This document shows positions 8,601-16,708 of a stretch of DNA of 64,000 nt, one piece after another. The stretch comes from Paenibacillus xylanexedens (lineage in GTDB: Bacteria > Bacillota > Bacilli > Paenibacillales > Paenibacillaceae): positions 294,190 to 358,189 of the forward strand of contig NZ_VEBF01000004.1 of assembly GCF_007676705.1 (NCBI RefSeq). Direction: 5' to 3'. The notes beneath the pieces were generated by a model. The model was not told the origin of the DNA. It saw only the letters and a program-made list of their open reading frames with translations, and made no database searches. The number at the start of each line of letters is the position of its first letter. Position 1 is the first letter of the stretch. The translations under genes were made by a program, and so were the position numbers.

Positions 8601-9672
8601 ATATGCAGATTACACAACCGATGAAGTGACTGAGATTCCAGATGGTTTATACACGGTGGACATCACTACTATTGGTACAGACGGCAAAACCTATAAGGAA
8701 GACACTTCTCCATTTTTGGTGAAAAAGACAGCTCCGGCTGTAACTGCACCAGAAGCGTTGGAGTTCAAAGAGGATGAGTCTGCTGTCCTTAACGGTAGCG
8801 TGGAAGACTTGTACTTCCGTGTAGCTCCTGCGCTTGCCAGCGGATGGGACATCACGTTTGATCCGGCCGCTTCCCTGGAAGCAACGTATGTTGTGAAAAA
8901 AGAGGATGGTTCGGTTCAAAACGAGGGTGTTTTTGAAGTACAAGCGGATGGCAGCTTCAGCCTTCCATTGGAAGGAATCGAAGCGGGTGAATATACCGTT
9001 GAACTTACGGTGAAAGACCAACAGGGACTTTCGGGTACAGCTAATACGGTACTGAAACTGGAAGCCGTGGAGACCGAACCTGAAACTCCGGCTACCAAGG
9101 CCCCAGGCACGCCTGTACTTTCTCACAATAACTGGGTGGGCAACGGCCTACCGGAAGGCTCGTATATCGTTACCATGAACCTGTGGTGGGGCGAGAACGC
9201 AACCAGCTACAAATTATATGAAGACGGGGTTTTGGTTGATACGCAGAAGTTGACTTATAACGCGCCTTCGGCGCAGTCTGCTCAGACGAAAATCACGGGC
9301 AAAACTAACGGTACGTATACGTACGTAGCGGAGCTAACTAACGACAAGGGAACAACGCGGAGTCAGACGTTGACTGTTCGGGTTACCAACGCAACGCCAG
9401 GCAAAGCGGTTCTCTCTCAGGATAACTGGGATGGCGACGGCAATTATAAGGTGACCATGAACCTGTGGTGGGGGACGAATGCTTCTGAGTATCGTCTCTA
9501 TGAAAATGATAAGTTGATCGACACGCAAGAACTCCGTGCGGTTACACCACTTGCCCAAAGTGCTGTGACGACACTGTCCGGGAAAGCTTCGGGCACGTAT
9601 ACGTATCGAGCTGAGTTAATTAACGCAGCCGGGGTTACCAGCACAGACACGATTACGGTAAAAGTGAAGTAA
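5659..9672 (+). CDS. Secreted multidomain S8 subtilisin-like protease with PA domain
   Basis: This is a large extracellular serine protease. I place the start at TTG 5659, which follows AAAAGGAGGGG by 8 bases and opens a signal peptide (SKRLISTLLSVLMVFSIILPAAGAA). The upstream GTG at 5569 lacks a ribosome site and would hide the signal. In this numbering (1,337 residues) the catalytic residues are Asp211 (VIDTGID), His265 (SHGTH), oxyanion Asn359 (SGNSG) and Ser708 (GTSMATPH). An inhibitor_I9-like propeptide precedes them. Between Asn359 and Ser708 lie a Pro/Glu/Thr-rich linker of about 130 residues and a PA domain. After the catalytic domain come Fn3/Ig-like regions, then two tandem C-terminal domains that share VTMNLWWG. 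It resembles Vpr/bacillopeptidase-type subtilases. Its terminator is shared with the convergent MFS gene. Confidence 0.9.
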   Translation: MSKRLISTLLSVLMVFSIILPAAGAAPADSAIQLENIPSTAEAKQWREILAGREAKLAADPFLDKSLEGLGGENTRVIVELSNKPVAVAQGESTLSGKSFTSSMETKAVTQVEQQQQSFVHSLTQKKIKHEVLEEYAYALNGVAIELKGNQVGQLLQIPGVVSVYPDLEVTIAPETDEVNPYMKDTAPFIGAPEVWDLGYKGNGIKVGVIDTGIDYEHPNLQEAYKGGWDFVGNDNDPYETTYQEWKGSGEPELNELGSPYYTSHGTHVAGTVAAREAGDYGIVGVAPEADIYAYRVLGPYGSGQTSWVLGGIDRSVQDGMDVINLSLGNAANDPSYITSVALNNAMLSGVTAVVASGNSGPNRYTLGSPGASAMAITVGNSTGPSQLITADTHFWIGEEGEETQPEQQPVPEVEQSPELGTAPGTETPEVSDQGVPATADEESAAAVEDAVSDETLVAGSEQDGITAETPVDAEVPNVEEATTGENTPSASPSAPVEASPEATPVEEESVIAPTEAPLAITESVYRLDLMGWSLSADPETVLTEKYELEYAALGKPTDFEGKDFTGKVAFVQRGELAFVEKIANAKAAGAVAVIVYNNIPGPIGVSLGDNFELIPTLSMSKEDGDVIKAELDAGQAVEVSFSDFERAQTPGDEMNSSSSRGPAKVTLDIKPDIVAPGTSILSTIPAYGKDEPDADYAQAYDRKSGTSMATPHVAGLIALLIEKHPDWTPFDIKVALMNNSKVLDTTKFDVFDQGAGRIQAVNTIDPAAFVKVLDVTQYTESGAVVEKENITGSINYGNFLSTDEKTITKTIKVEALNGSGGDYTVNVNPTRNVAGVSVAVDKSSFTLNGEEELAVTITVPRGVTAVTEAQGYIELSNGTNTSTVPYVAHFNVTLTGVKYIETVKGTEKNPFHYPLKADGTLDTLNVAMEFYNPMTFALIEIYDGLNPEGGYYQDGYIGSIFGNYFNFNANARYNLAWDGTYADYTTDEVTEIPDGLYTVDITTIGTDGKTYKEDTSPFLVKKTAPAVTAPEALEFKEDESAVLNGSVEDLYFRVAPALASGWDITFDPAASLEATYVVKKEDGSVQNEGVFEVQADGSFSLPLEGIEAGEYTVELTVKDQQGLSGTANTVLKLEAVETEPETPATKAPGTPVLSHNNWVGNGLPEGSYIVTMNLWWGENATSYKLYEDGVLVDTQKLTYNAPSAQSAQTKITGKTNGTYTYVAELTNDKGTTRSQTLTVRVTNATPGKAVLSQDNWDGDGNYKVTMNLWWGTNASEYRLYENDKLIDTQELRAVTPLAQSAVTTLSGKASGTYTYRAELINAAGVTSTDTITVKVK

Positions 9673-9732
9673 GCTTGTCCACCCAATAAGCTGATCGTTG
9701 ATTAGATTATTGAAGGAACTGTTTTTCGCACA

Positions 9733-9777
9733 AACGGCCTCCATCCTGATTTAGCAGGATGGAGGCCGTTTCATTTT
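9733..9777. terminator. Bidirectional terminator between the protease and the MFS gene
   Basis: A 16-bp stem (AACGGCCTCCATCCTG with its complement) closes a 6-nt loop. T-rich and A-rich flanks lie between the two converging genes. Confidence 0.88.
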
Positions 9778-9809
9778 GTTTCTTTTTTGCCACATAAATG
9801 GAAGTGTGA

Positions 9810-11039
9810 TTAACTGATTGCGCGATCTTTGCTGGCCTGGGTCCCTGCAATAAGTAACCCAATGGCAAGAATAACCTGTATCAGCAACGGAAGAGTCCAT
9901 CCTTTTGTCCAGTCATGAAGCATACCGAATAGCAGAGGTCCCACGGCTGCCAGCATATATCCGTAAGACTGGGCCATACCGGACAGACTTGCAGCTTGTC
10001 TGGCATCTCTTGTGCGAAGGACGAAGAACATGGTTACCAGTCCAAACGAAGCGCCAGCGCCTATTCCTGCCAGCATGACGCCGATGGTAACGAGCGAAGG
10101 GAGTCCGCTTAACAATAAAGCATACCCGATAATTAAAGCTGAGCACGTTAACGTGGTAAGAACACGCTGGTCTCGCGTTCTGCCGGCTAAGATCGGAACG
10201 ATAAAGGTAGCTGGTACGCTGACCATTTGCATCAGGGAGAGCATCCAGCCTGCAGACGTTGCGCTGAAACCTTGCTCGGCTAGAATCTCTGGTAACCAGG
10301 TGATTGTTGTATAGAATATTAAAGATTGCAGTCCCATAAACAGAGTAATGAACCAGGCCAAGGAAGAGGTCCGTAGACGTACAGGAGTCCCTTCGCTCTG
10401 AGAGGCTACAAATAACATTCGCTGTCGTCCTGCGGCGATCTGGGGGAGCCACAAGAGAAGCGCCAGTATGGACAACAGGGCCCACATGCCCAGCGAAGCG
10501 CGCCATCCCATAGATGTTGCTCCCGCTACTGGCACGCTAACCCCTGAGGCGATGGCGCCAAATATGTTCATGGATACAGAGTATAATCCGGTTACGATAC
10601 CCACCCGCAATGGAAAATCACGTTTGATCAAACTTGGCAAGAGAACGTTGCTTAATGCAATGCCGCATCCCAAAATTGCGGTTCCTGCATATAAAGCCAG
10701 GACAGAAGGGGATAAACGTAAGGCCACCCCTAGAGTTACGATGATAATTGCGATCAGCAAGGCTGATTCGAGTCCTAAACGTTTGGCGAGACGTGGTGCA
10801 AAAGGAGAGACTGCTGCAAAAGCGAGCAAAGGGAGCGAGGTCAGAAGCCCTGCCATCGTATGGCCAATGCCCGTATCCGAGCGGATCATCTCCACGACGG
10901 GTCCGGTTGCCGTGATCGGTGATCTCATGGTAGCGGCAATGACCATAATGCCTGCTAATAACAGGCCGAATCTTTTGGATGCCGAAGAATGTTCTCCTTC
11001 GGCAAGAATAGATGATTGTTGCTGTATTGAAGATGGCAT
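9810..11039 (-). CDS. MFS transporter, CynX/NimT type
   Basis: The product is an inner-membrane carrier of 409 residues with about 12 hydrophobic segments in two bundles and a charged N-terminal tail. The start of helix 1 reads RFGLLLAGIMVIAATMRSPITATGP. This R-x-P-I-T pattern and the following GHTMAGLLTSLPLLAF region are typical of the CynX/NimT (cyanate and nitroimidazole) branch of the major facilitator family. The cargo is not predictable and no partner gene is nearby. It reads leftward and is the last gene before the right-hand tRNA repeat array. Confidence 0.85.
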   Translation of the reverse strand: MPSSIQQQSSILAEGEHSSASKRFGLLLAGIMVIAATMRSPITATGPVVEMIRSDTGIGHTMAGLLTSLPLLAFAAVSPFAPRLAKRLGLESALLIAIIIVTLGVALRLSPSVLALYAGTAILGCGIALSNVLLPSLIKRDFPLRVGIVTGLYSVSMNIFGAIASGVSVPVAGATSMGWRASLGMWALLSILALLLWLPQIAAGRQRMLFVASQSEGTPVRLRTSSLAWFITLFMGLQSLIFYTTITWLPEILAEQGFSATSAGWMLSLMQMVSVPATFIVPILAGRTRDQRVLTTLTCSALIIGYALLLSGLPSLVTIGVMLAGIGAGASFGLVTMFFVLRTRDARQAASLSGMAQSYGYMLAAVGPLLFGMLHDWTKGWTLPLLIQVILAIGLLIAGTQASKDRAIS

Positions 11040-11190
11040 GATAAAATCTCCTGTTTTCTAATAAGTTGATATGTATGGATTGTTACATTATCCACTTCAC
11101 AAGCATAACATTCTGTGTCAACATCGACCAATGAAATGAAAAATAAACCCCACAGAACGCAAGTGATCTGACGAAACATCGGGGTTATCA

Positions 11191-11633
11191 TCCCCAAAAC
11201 GCAAAAGAAGCTTCCCGAAGGAAGCTTTTTTAATAGGTACCGGGAGGGATGCTCTCCTTGCAGTCGAGACTGCGAAGTAGCGCTAACGAAGCGAATGCTC
11301 CGACGAACCGTTGGGGTTCTCATCCCCAGAACGCAAAAAAACTTCCCAAAGGAAGTTTTCTTTTTATACGTCCCAGGAGGGATACTCTCCTTGCAGTCGA
11401 GACTGCGAAGTAGCGCTAACGAAGCGAATGCTCCGACGAACCGTTGGGGTTCTCATCCCCAGAACGCAAAAAAAACTTCCCAAAGGAAGTTTTCTTTTTA
11501 TACGTCCCAGGAGGGATACTCTCCTTGCAGTCGAGACTGCGAAGTAGTGCTAACGAAGCGAATGCTCTGACGAACCGTTGGGGTTCTCTTCCCTTGAACG
11601 CAAAAAAACTTCCCGAAGGAAGTTTTCTTTTTA
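11191..11633 (-). repeat. tRNA-linked tandem repeat, right array (three close units and one diverged)
   Basis: Read on the minus strand from the tRNA at 11634, the block repeats every 131-134 bp. Each unit has a terminator hairpin (AAAACTTCC.../GGAAGTTTT plus T-run), a spacer with GAACCCCAACGG, a CGGAGC/GCTTCG hairpin and a GCAGTC/GACTGC hairpin, then a copy of the tRNA 3' end (complements at 11502-11517 and 11368-11383). The outermost unit is diverged: its terminator has a different stem (AAGCTTCC) and its tRNA-like end reads ATCCCTCCCGGTACC (complement at 11236-11250). The stretch 11040-11633 contains no believable protein gene. The array is the mirror image of the shorter one at 4224-4401. 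Confidence 0.9.
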
Positions 11634-11707
<74 letters not shown>

Positions 11708-11730
11708 ATGAATTTTTTCAAGCAAAATTG

Positions 11731-11759
11731 ATTTTATCATATGCAAACAGGAATATCAA
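11731..11759 (-). promoter_or_regulatory. Sigma-A promoter of the right tRNA-Arg
   Basis: On the minus strand, TTGATA (complement of 11754-11759), a 17-nt spacer and TAAAAT (complement of 11731-11736) lie 24 bases before the tRNA. The sequence differs from the promoter of the left copy. Confidence 0.7.
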
Positions 11760-11941
11760 GCATTTTATTTTAATATGTTTTTCATATATGATATTTGGCG
11801 GCAGTAACGTTTTTTTCATTATATTTAAGGTTATGTTAGAATATCAGGAGAACTCAGAAAATAGATCGACAATCGTTTTAATATATACATCTATTTATGT
11901 TGATTCCGACTGGAGATTCAGGATATAGAGGAGGTGCTCCC

Positions 11942-12874
11942 ATTAAGGAATCCACGACCCCGGAGACCGAGCACAACAACAATATTGTGCTGTTTCCTAA
12001 GACGCTGGACTATTACCAGATTCAATTGACAGTGATGCTTGAAAATGAACGGTATGGTGAAGCGATGAAATTGCTTCACTTTTTGCTGCAATGTCAGGGA
12101 CAGGAAGAACGCCATTATGATGAATGGCGGGCCTTGCTCGAATGGCTTCAGGCTGCGTTCCCTCATTATGAAGAGACCTCGCCAGCCGTTAATGAAGAAC
12201 GGGAAGAGGAAGAGATCAGTGAGGAAGATATGGCGCGGCAGCACGCCCGTTTGAAGCTTGAACAGGATGATGGTTATGCAGATAAGATGCTTCGCACTGT
12301 TATGGAAGAACCGTTGTCTGAACAGACGATGCTGGCTTTGGAGCAGCTGGCCTATCTTGATCTGCCGAAGATTGATGAGGCACTTACGAGTTGGTTAAAA
12401 GAGAAGTCGCTTCACCCTTTGCTTCAATTTCGGGTGCTGCAAACCTTGCGTCGCCGAGGCGTTCAAGGTATGATCCTGTTTACGAGAGGCGAAGAGCAGG
12501 TTGAAGTCGAGATTGATACCGTGCCTCTTAAACCAGAGGAATTCCCGCTCCAGATCGTTCAGATTCTGGAACGAGTGGCAGATCAGACGGAGGTTCATGA
12601 ACCTACGCTCTTTTATTTTGCCCAGGAGTTATGGATACAATATGTCATGGCCGTGTATGGAACTCGTGATTATGTATCCATGTTGGAAGAAAATGATTCC
12701 ATGACAGATATATGGGCAGCAGCTCTACATATGACCGTTGCAGACAGTCTGGGTGGCTCGCATGATGAGGAAAATACTCGCTCAATGTATGCTGTGACAG
12801 GGGCAATGCGCTTTCGGCTGGAGCAGGCTTATCGTTCCATGAAGCAGTTTGTATCTGCCGGATTGGATGGTTAA
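11942..12874 (+). CDS. ysoA: YsoA-like TPR-type protein upstream of tig, probable ATT start
   Basis: The position immediately upstream of tig, the length (310 residues) and the pattern FPKTLDYYQIQLTVMLENERYGEAM match B. subtilis YsoA, a tetratricopeptide-like protein of unknown function. The protein is helical and acidic, with repeat-like helix pairs and a highly charged segment near residues 75-95 (EEREEEEISEEDMARQ). The in-frame ATG at 11897 has no ribosome-binding site. A near-perfect site (AGAGGAGGTG, ending 11936) instead sits 5 bases before an in-frame ATT at 11942, and no ATG, GTG or TTG occurs at a useful distance. I therefore place the start at this rare codon. The family call is inference from context and pattern. 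Confidence 0.72.
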   Translation: MKESTTPETEHNNNIVLFPKTLDYYQIQLTVMLENERYGEAMKLLHFLLQCQGQEERHYDEWRALLEWLQAAFPHYEETSPAVNEEREEEEISEEDMARQHARLKLEQDDGYADKMLRTVMEEPLSEQTMLALEQLAYLDLPKIDEALTSWLKEKSLHPLLQFRVLQTLRRRGVQGMILFTRGEEQVEVEIDTVPLKPEEFPLQIVQILERVADQTEVHEPTLFYFAQELWIQYVMAVYGTRDYVSMLEENDSMTDIWAAALHMTVADSLGGSHDEENTRSMYAVTGAMRFRLEQAYRSMKQFVSAGLDG

Positions 12875-12919
12875 TAGAGGCCGGAAACGTTTTCCTTAAA
12901 CCGTATCAAGGGATTCCCC

Positions 12920-12948
12920 TTGAAAAAGAATCTAATCTTGTTTATACT
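12920..12948 (+). promoter_or_regulatory. Sigma-A promoter of tig
   Basis: TTGAAA (12920-12925), a 17-nt spacer and TATACT (12943-12948) lie 64 bases before the tig start codon. Confidence 0.75.
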
Positions 12949-13012
12949 AAAATGGTTATTTTGTACGTGATTGCCTACGTGAACATGTGAATTTTGGAGG
13001 GGAAAGTATACA

Positions 13013-14353
13013 ATGAAAGCAACTTGGGAAAAGATAGAGAAGAACCTTGGGGTTCTTGAGGTTGAAGTGGATGCGGATCGTGTAACTGCAGCACTCGACA
13101 AAGCTTTTAATAAAGTGGTAAAACAAGCAAACGTACCTGGATTCCGTAAAGGTAAAGTACCACGTTCAATCTTTGAAGCTCGTTTTGGTGTAGAGAGCCT
13201 TTATCAAGAAGCAATCGACATTTTGCTTCCTGAAGCCTATACAGAAGCAATCGACCAAACGGATATTTTCCCGGTTGATCGTCCTGACGTAGATGTTGAA
13301 CAGTTCGCTAAAGGACAAACATTCAAGTTCAAAGCAAAAGTAACTGTGAAACCTGAAGTTACCCTGGGTGACTACAAAGGAATCGAAGTTGCTGTAGCAA
13401 AAGGTGAAGTAACTGACGTAGAAGTGACTGAAGAACTTGAGCGTCTTCAACAACGTCACGCAGAACTCGTTGTAATCGACGAAGGTTCCGCTGCAAACGG
13501 CGACGTTGCAGTAATCGACTTCGACGGTTCCGTTGATGGTGTACCTTTCGAAGGTGGACAAGCTGAGCGTTATTCCCTGGAACTGGGTTCTAACACATTC
13601 ATTCCTGGTTTTGAAGAGCAAGTTGTGGGTCTTTCCACAGGCGACTTCAAAGACGTAGAAGTGACTTTCCCAGAGAGCTACCATGCAGCAGAACTTGCTG
13701 GCAAACAAGCGGTATTCAAAGTGAAAATTCACGAAATCAAACGCAAACAACTTCCTGCATTGGATGATGAGTTTGCTAAAGATGTTAGCGAATTCGACAC
13801 TCTGGAAGAGTACAAAGCTGACCTGAAAACACAATTGGAAACCCGTAAAGCTGACGAAGCCAAAGCTGCTCAAGAAAATGCAGTGGTAGAAAAAGTGGCT
13901 GAGAACGCTGAAGTGGACATTCCTTCTGCAATGGTAGAGAGCGAAGTACAGAACATGATGCGTGATTTCGACAACCGTCTGCGCAACCAAGGTATGAACC
14001 TTGAAATGTTCCTGAGCTTCTCCGGCCAGACTCAAGCTGACCTGAGAGGACAAATGCAAGAAGATGCTTCCAAACGTGTTCGCAACAACCTGGTGCTTGA
14101 AGCTGTAGGTAAAGCGGAAAACATTGAAGTATCTGACGAAGAAGTGAATCAAGAACTCGAAAAAATGGCTGAATCTTACAAGCGTCCTGCTGATGAGATC
14201 CGTGGCATCCTCGAGGGTAATGGTTCCCTGGACAGCCTTCGCGATGAAGTTAAACTACGTAAAACGATTGACGTTCTTGTTGAGAACAGCACAGTTGTTG
14301 AACCGGTAGAAGCTCCAGCTGAAGAAGTTGTTGCAGAAGCTGACGGAAAATAA
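13013..14353 (+). CDS. tig: Trigger factor, ribosome-bound chaperone and prolyl isomerase
   Basis: This chaperone binds nascent chains at the ribosome exit tunnel. At 446 residues it has the three normal parts. The N-terminal ribosome-binding domain contains the signature VPGFRKGKVPRSIFEARFG (about 41-59). An FKBP-type isomerase domain (about 160-245) includes VIDFDGSVDGVPFEGG and the ELGSNTFIPGFEEQ motif. A helical C-terminal domain ends in an acidic, Val/Ala-rich tail. The start follows GGAGGGGAAAG. Codon choice is more uniform than in neighbouring genes, as expected for high expression. It has its own promoter and terminator. Confidence 0.97.
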   Translation: MKATWEKIEKNLGVLEVEVDADRVTAALDKAFNKVVKQANVPGFRKGKVPRSIFEARFGVESLYQEAIDILLPEAYTEAIDQTDIFPVDRPDVDVEQFAKGQTFKFKAKVTVKPEVTLGDYKGIEVAVAKGEVTDVEVTEELERLQQRHAELVVIDEGSAANGDVAVIDFDGSVDGVPFEGGQAERYSLELGSNTFIPGFEEQVVGLSTGDFKDVEVTFPESYHAAELAGKQAVFKVKIHEIKRKQLPALDDEFAKDVSEFDTLEEYKADLKTQLETRKADEAKAAQENAVVEKVAENAEVDIPSAMVESEVQNMMRDFDNRLRNQGMNLEMFLSFSGQTQADLRGQMQEDASKRVRNNLVLEAVGKAENIEVSDEEVNQELEKMAESYKRPADEIRGILEGNGSLDSLRDEVKLRKTIDVLVENSTVVEPVEAPAEEVVAEADGK

Positions 14354-14390
14354 GACAAGCTGTCTTGAATTAGACAGTTGAATAAATGAT

Positions 14391-14422
14391 AAGGCACGTG
14401 AGTTATTGCGTGCCTTATTTTT
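14391..14422 (+). terminator. Terminator after tig
   Basis: AAGGCACG pairs with CGTGCCTT around a 10-nt loop and is followed by ATTTTTAA. Confidence 0.85.
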
Positions 14423-14640
14423 AAATTGTGACATCCATTTTATAGAAAATGAAGTAATAATATGGGTGGTTACTAATTTTATTGATCGGTGTACACCTTT
14501 CACATACCTATGTACTTCATGCAAATAAAAAATGACAAGACGGCATAGGATGGCTCCAATTTGCACATACATAGAAAACATGGTTAAATATGATCAGGCT
14601 AAAAAGTAAACCAACTGATGTCTGACGCCTCTTGTGAAAA

Positions 14641-14669
14641 ATGACATTGTCACAGGAAAGTGTTAGAAT
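14641..14669 (+). promoter_or_regulatory. Sigma-A promoter of clpP-clpX
   Basis: ATGACA (14641-14646), a 17-nt spacer and TAGAAT (14664-14669) lie 62 bases before clpP. I see no CtsR-type heptad repeat around it. Confidence 0.65.
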
Positions 14670-14731
14670 GAATTTGGGTTTGCTTTACAGGTGGCCTATG
14701 TCTAATTACATGTAGAAAAGAGGTTGGTCTC

Positions 14732-15322
14732 ATGAGTCTGGTGCCAATGGTTATAGAACAAACCAATCGAGGCGAGCGGTCTTACGATATATATTCGCGT
14801 TTGCTGAAGGATCGCATTATCTTTCTAACCAGTGCGATTGATGACGATGTAGCCAATCTTGTCATAGCACAGCTTCTGTTTTTGGCAGCCGACGATCCTG
14901 AGAAGGATATCAGCTTGTACATTAATTCACCTGGTGGTTCTGTCACCGCAGGGATGGGTATATACGATACGATGCAATTTATCAAGCCGGATGTATCTAC
15001 CATTTGCGTAGGGATGGCGGCAAGCATGGGCTCTTTATTGCTGACAGCTGGTGCACCCGGCAAGAGATATGCGCTGACAAACAGCGAAGTGATGATTCAT
15101 CAGCCGCTTGGCGGCATTCAAGGACAGGCTGCGGATATTAAGATACACGCAGAATGGATTATTAAAACACGTCAGAAACTGAATCAAATATACGTCGATC
15201 GTACGGGTCAGTCTCTTGAGAAAATTGAGCGGGATACAGACCGTGACTTCTTCATGAGCGCTGACGAAGCCAAGGCGTACGGTATTATTGACCAGGTGCT
15301 CAGTAGACCGATCAATTCCTAA
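14732..15322 (+). CDS. clpP: ATP-dependent Clp protease proteolytic subunit
   Basis: This is the barrel peptidase that degrades proteins delivered by ClpX or other Clp ATPases. At 196 residues the catalytic triad is in place: Ser98 (GMAASMGS), His123 (MIHQPLGG) and Asp172. The oxyanion region INSPGGSV and the full-length handle helix are present. The ATG follows AAAGAGGTTGG. clpX starts 12 bases downstream, so the two form an operon. B. subtilis has clpP elsewhere and only clpX in this block, so finding both together here is a difference from that species. Confidence 0.97.
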   Translation: MSLVPMVIEQTNRGERSYDIYSRLLKDRIIFLTSAIDDDVANLVIAQLLFLAADDPEKDISLYINSPGGSVTAGMGIYDTMQFIKPDVSTICVGMAASMGSLLLTAGAPGKRYALTNSEVMIHQPLGGIQGQAADIKIHAEWIIKTRQKLNQIYVDRTGQSLEKIERDTDRDFFMSADEAKAYGIIDQVLSRPINS

Positions 15323-15334
15323 AGGGGTGGTTTC

Positions 15335-16588
15335 ATGTTTAAATTTAACGATGAGAAAGGGCAACTGAAATGCTCTTTTTGCGGTAAATCTCAGGAACAG
15401 GTACGTAAGCTGGTCGCTGGACCAGGCGTTTACATTTGTGATGAATGTATCGAACTTTGCACCGAAATCGTTGAGGAAGAACTCGGTCATGATGAAGAAG
15501 TAGACCTCAAAGATATTCCAAAACCGAAAGAAATTCGTAATATCCTGGATCAATATGTTATTGGACAGGAGCAAGCGAAGAAGTCATTGTCTGTTGCGGT
15601 GTACAATCACTACAAACGGATCAACACACAAAGCAAGATTGAAGATGTTGAACTGTCGAAGAGTAATATTTTGCTGTTAGGACCTACGGGTTCTGGTAAA
15701 ACGTTGCTTGCGCAAACGATGGCCAAAATTCTGAATGTACCTTTTGCTATTGCTGATGCTACTTCATTAACGGAAGCGGGTTATGTTGGTGAGGATGTAG
15801 AGAACATTCTGCTCAAGCTGATCCAGGCTGCTGATTATGATGTGGAAAAAGCAGAGCGTGGCATTATTTATATCGATGAGATTGATAAAGTAGCACGTAA
15901 ATCCGAGAACCCATCCATTACTCGTGATGTATCGGGTGAAGGTGTTCAACAAGCACTCTTGAAAATTCTTGAAGGAACCGTGGCTTCTGTACCACCACAA
16001 GGTGGTCGTAAACACCCTCATCAAGAATTTATTCAGATCGATACAACGAATATCCTGTTCATTTGTGGCGGTGCCTTTGATGGTCTGGAGCAAATGATCA
16101 AACGCCGGATCGGTAAAAAAGTCATTGGCTTCAATACCGTTACTGAGCAAAAAGATCTGAAACCAGGTGAATACCTGGGCATGGTATTGCCGGAGGACTT
16201 GCTGAAATTCGGTTTGATCCCGGAATTTGTAGGCCGTTTGCCAGTCATCTCCACTTTGGAGCCGCTGGATGAAGATACGTTGGTACGGATTCTTTCCGAA
16301 CCGAAAAACGCGCTTACCAAACAGTACCAAAAATTGCTTGAGCTGGACAATGTCAATCTGGTATTTGAACCAGCTGCATTGCTCGCGATTGCAAAAGAAG
16401 CAATCAAACGTAACACAGGTGCACGTGGATTGCGTGCCATCATTGAAGGCATCATGCTTGAAATCATGTATGAAGTGCCTTCACGTGAAGATGTTACGAA
16501 CTGTGTGATTACCGAAGAAGTGGTTGAGAAAAGAGTTGTGCCTGAACTAAGCCAATCAAAGGACGATAAGCAGGAAGAAAGCGCCTAA
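15335..16588 (+). CDS. clpX: ClpX, ATP-binding unfoldase of the ClpXP protease
   Basis: ClpX recognises, unfolds and threads substrates into ClpP. The 417-residue protein starts with a C4 zinc domain (Cys13, Cys16, Cys35, Cys38). It continues with the AAA+ module: Walker A GPTGSGKT at 116-123, Walker B IIYIDEIDK, the pore loop GYVGED, sensor regions, and an IGF loop (IGKKVIGFNT) for docking to ClpP. The start follows AAAGGGGTGG, 12 bases after clpP. Confidence 0.97.
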   Translation: MFKFNDEKGQLKCSFCGKSQEQVRKLVAGPGVYICDECIELCTEIVEEELGHDEEVDLKDIPKPKEIRNILDQYVIGQEQAKKSLSVAVYNHYKRINTQSKIEDVELSKSNILLLGPTGSGKTLLAQTMAKILNVPFAIADATSLTEAGYVGEDVENILLKLIQAADYDVEKAERGIIYIDEIDKVARKSENPSITRDVSGEGVQQALLKILEGTVASVPPQGGRKHPHQEFIQIDTTNILFICGGAFDGLEQMIKRRIGKKVIGFNTVTEQKDLKPGEYLGMVLPEDLLKFGLIPEFVGRLPVISTLEPLDEDTLVRILSEPKNALTKQYQKLLELDNVNLVFEPAALLAIAKEAIKRNTGARGLRAIIEGIMLEIMYEVPSREDVTNCVITEEVVEKRVVPELSQSKDDKQEESA

Positions 16589-16708
16589 TCAAGGCCTGAA
16601 TCCCGTTGAACTCTGAAATATAGACTTGTCAGTTCTCCACTTTGGCAGAAGGCGAATTTATGTCTCTGTCAGGGTGGAGCTTTGACGTTGTGGGGAGAGA
16701 AATCACTC

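Noticed and set aside
11191..11633. CRISPR array
   Set aside because: The period is about 133 bp, the whole unit is repeated with no unique spacers, and no cas genes are present.
13166..14152. Long leftward open frame (328 codons) opposite tig
   Set aside because: It lies wholly antisense to trigger factor and arises from its codon bias; the translation is rich in Phe, His, Tyr and Cys and resembles no real protein.
14600..14731. CtsR operator before clpP
   Set aside because: No tandem heptad repeat (GGTCAAA-type) could be found near the promoter.
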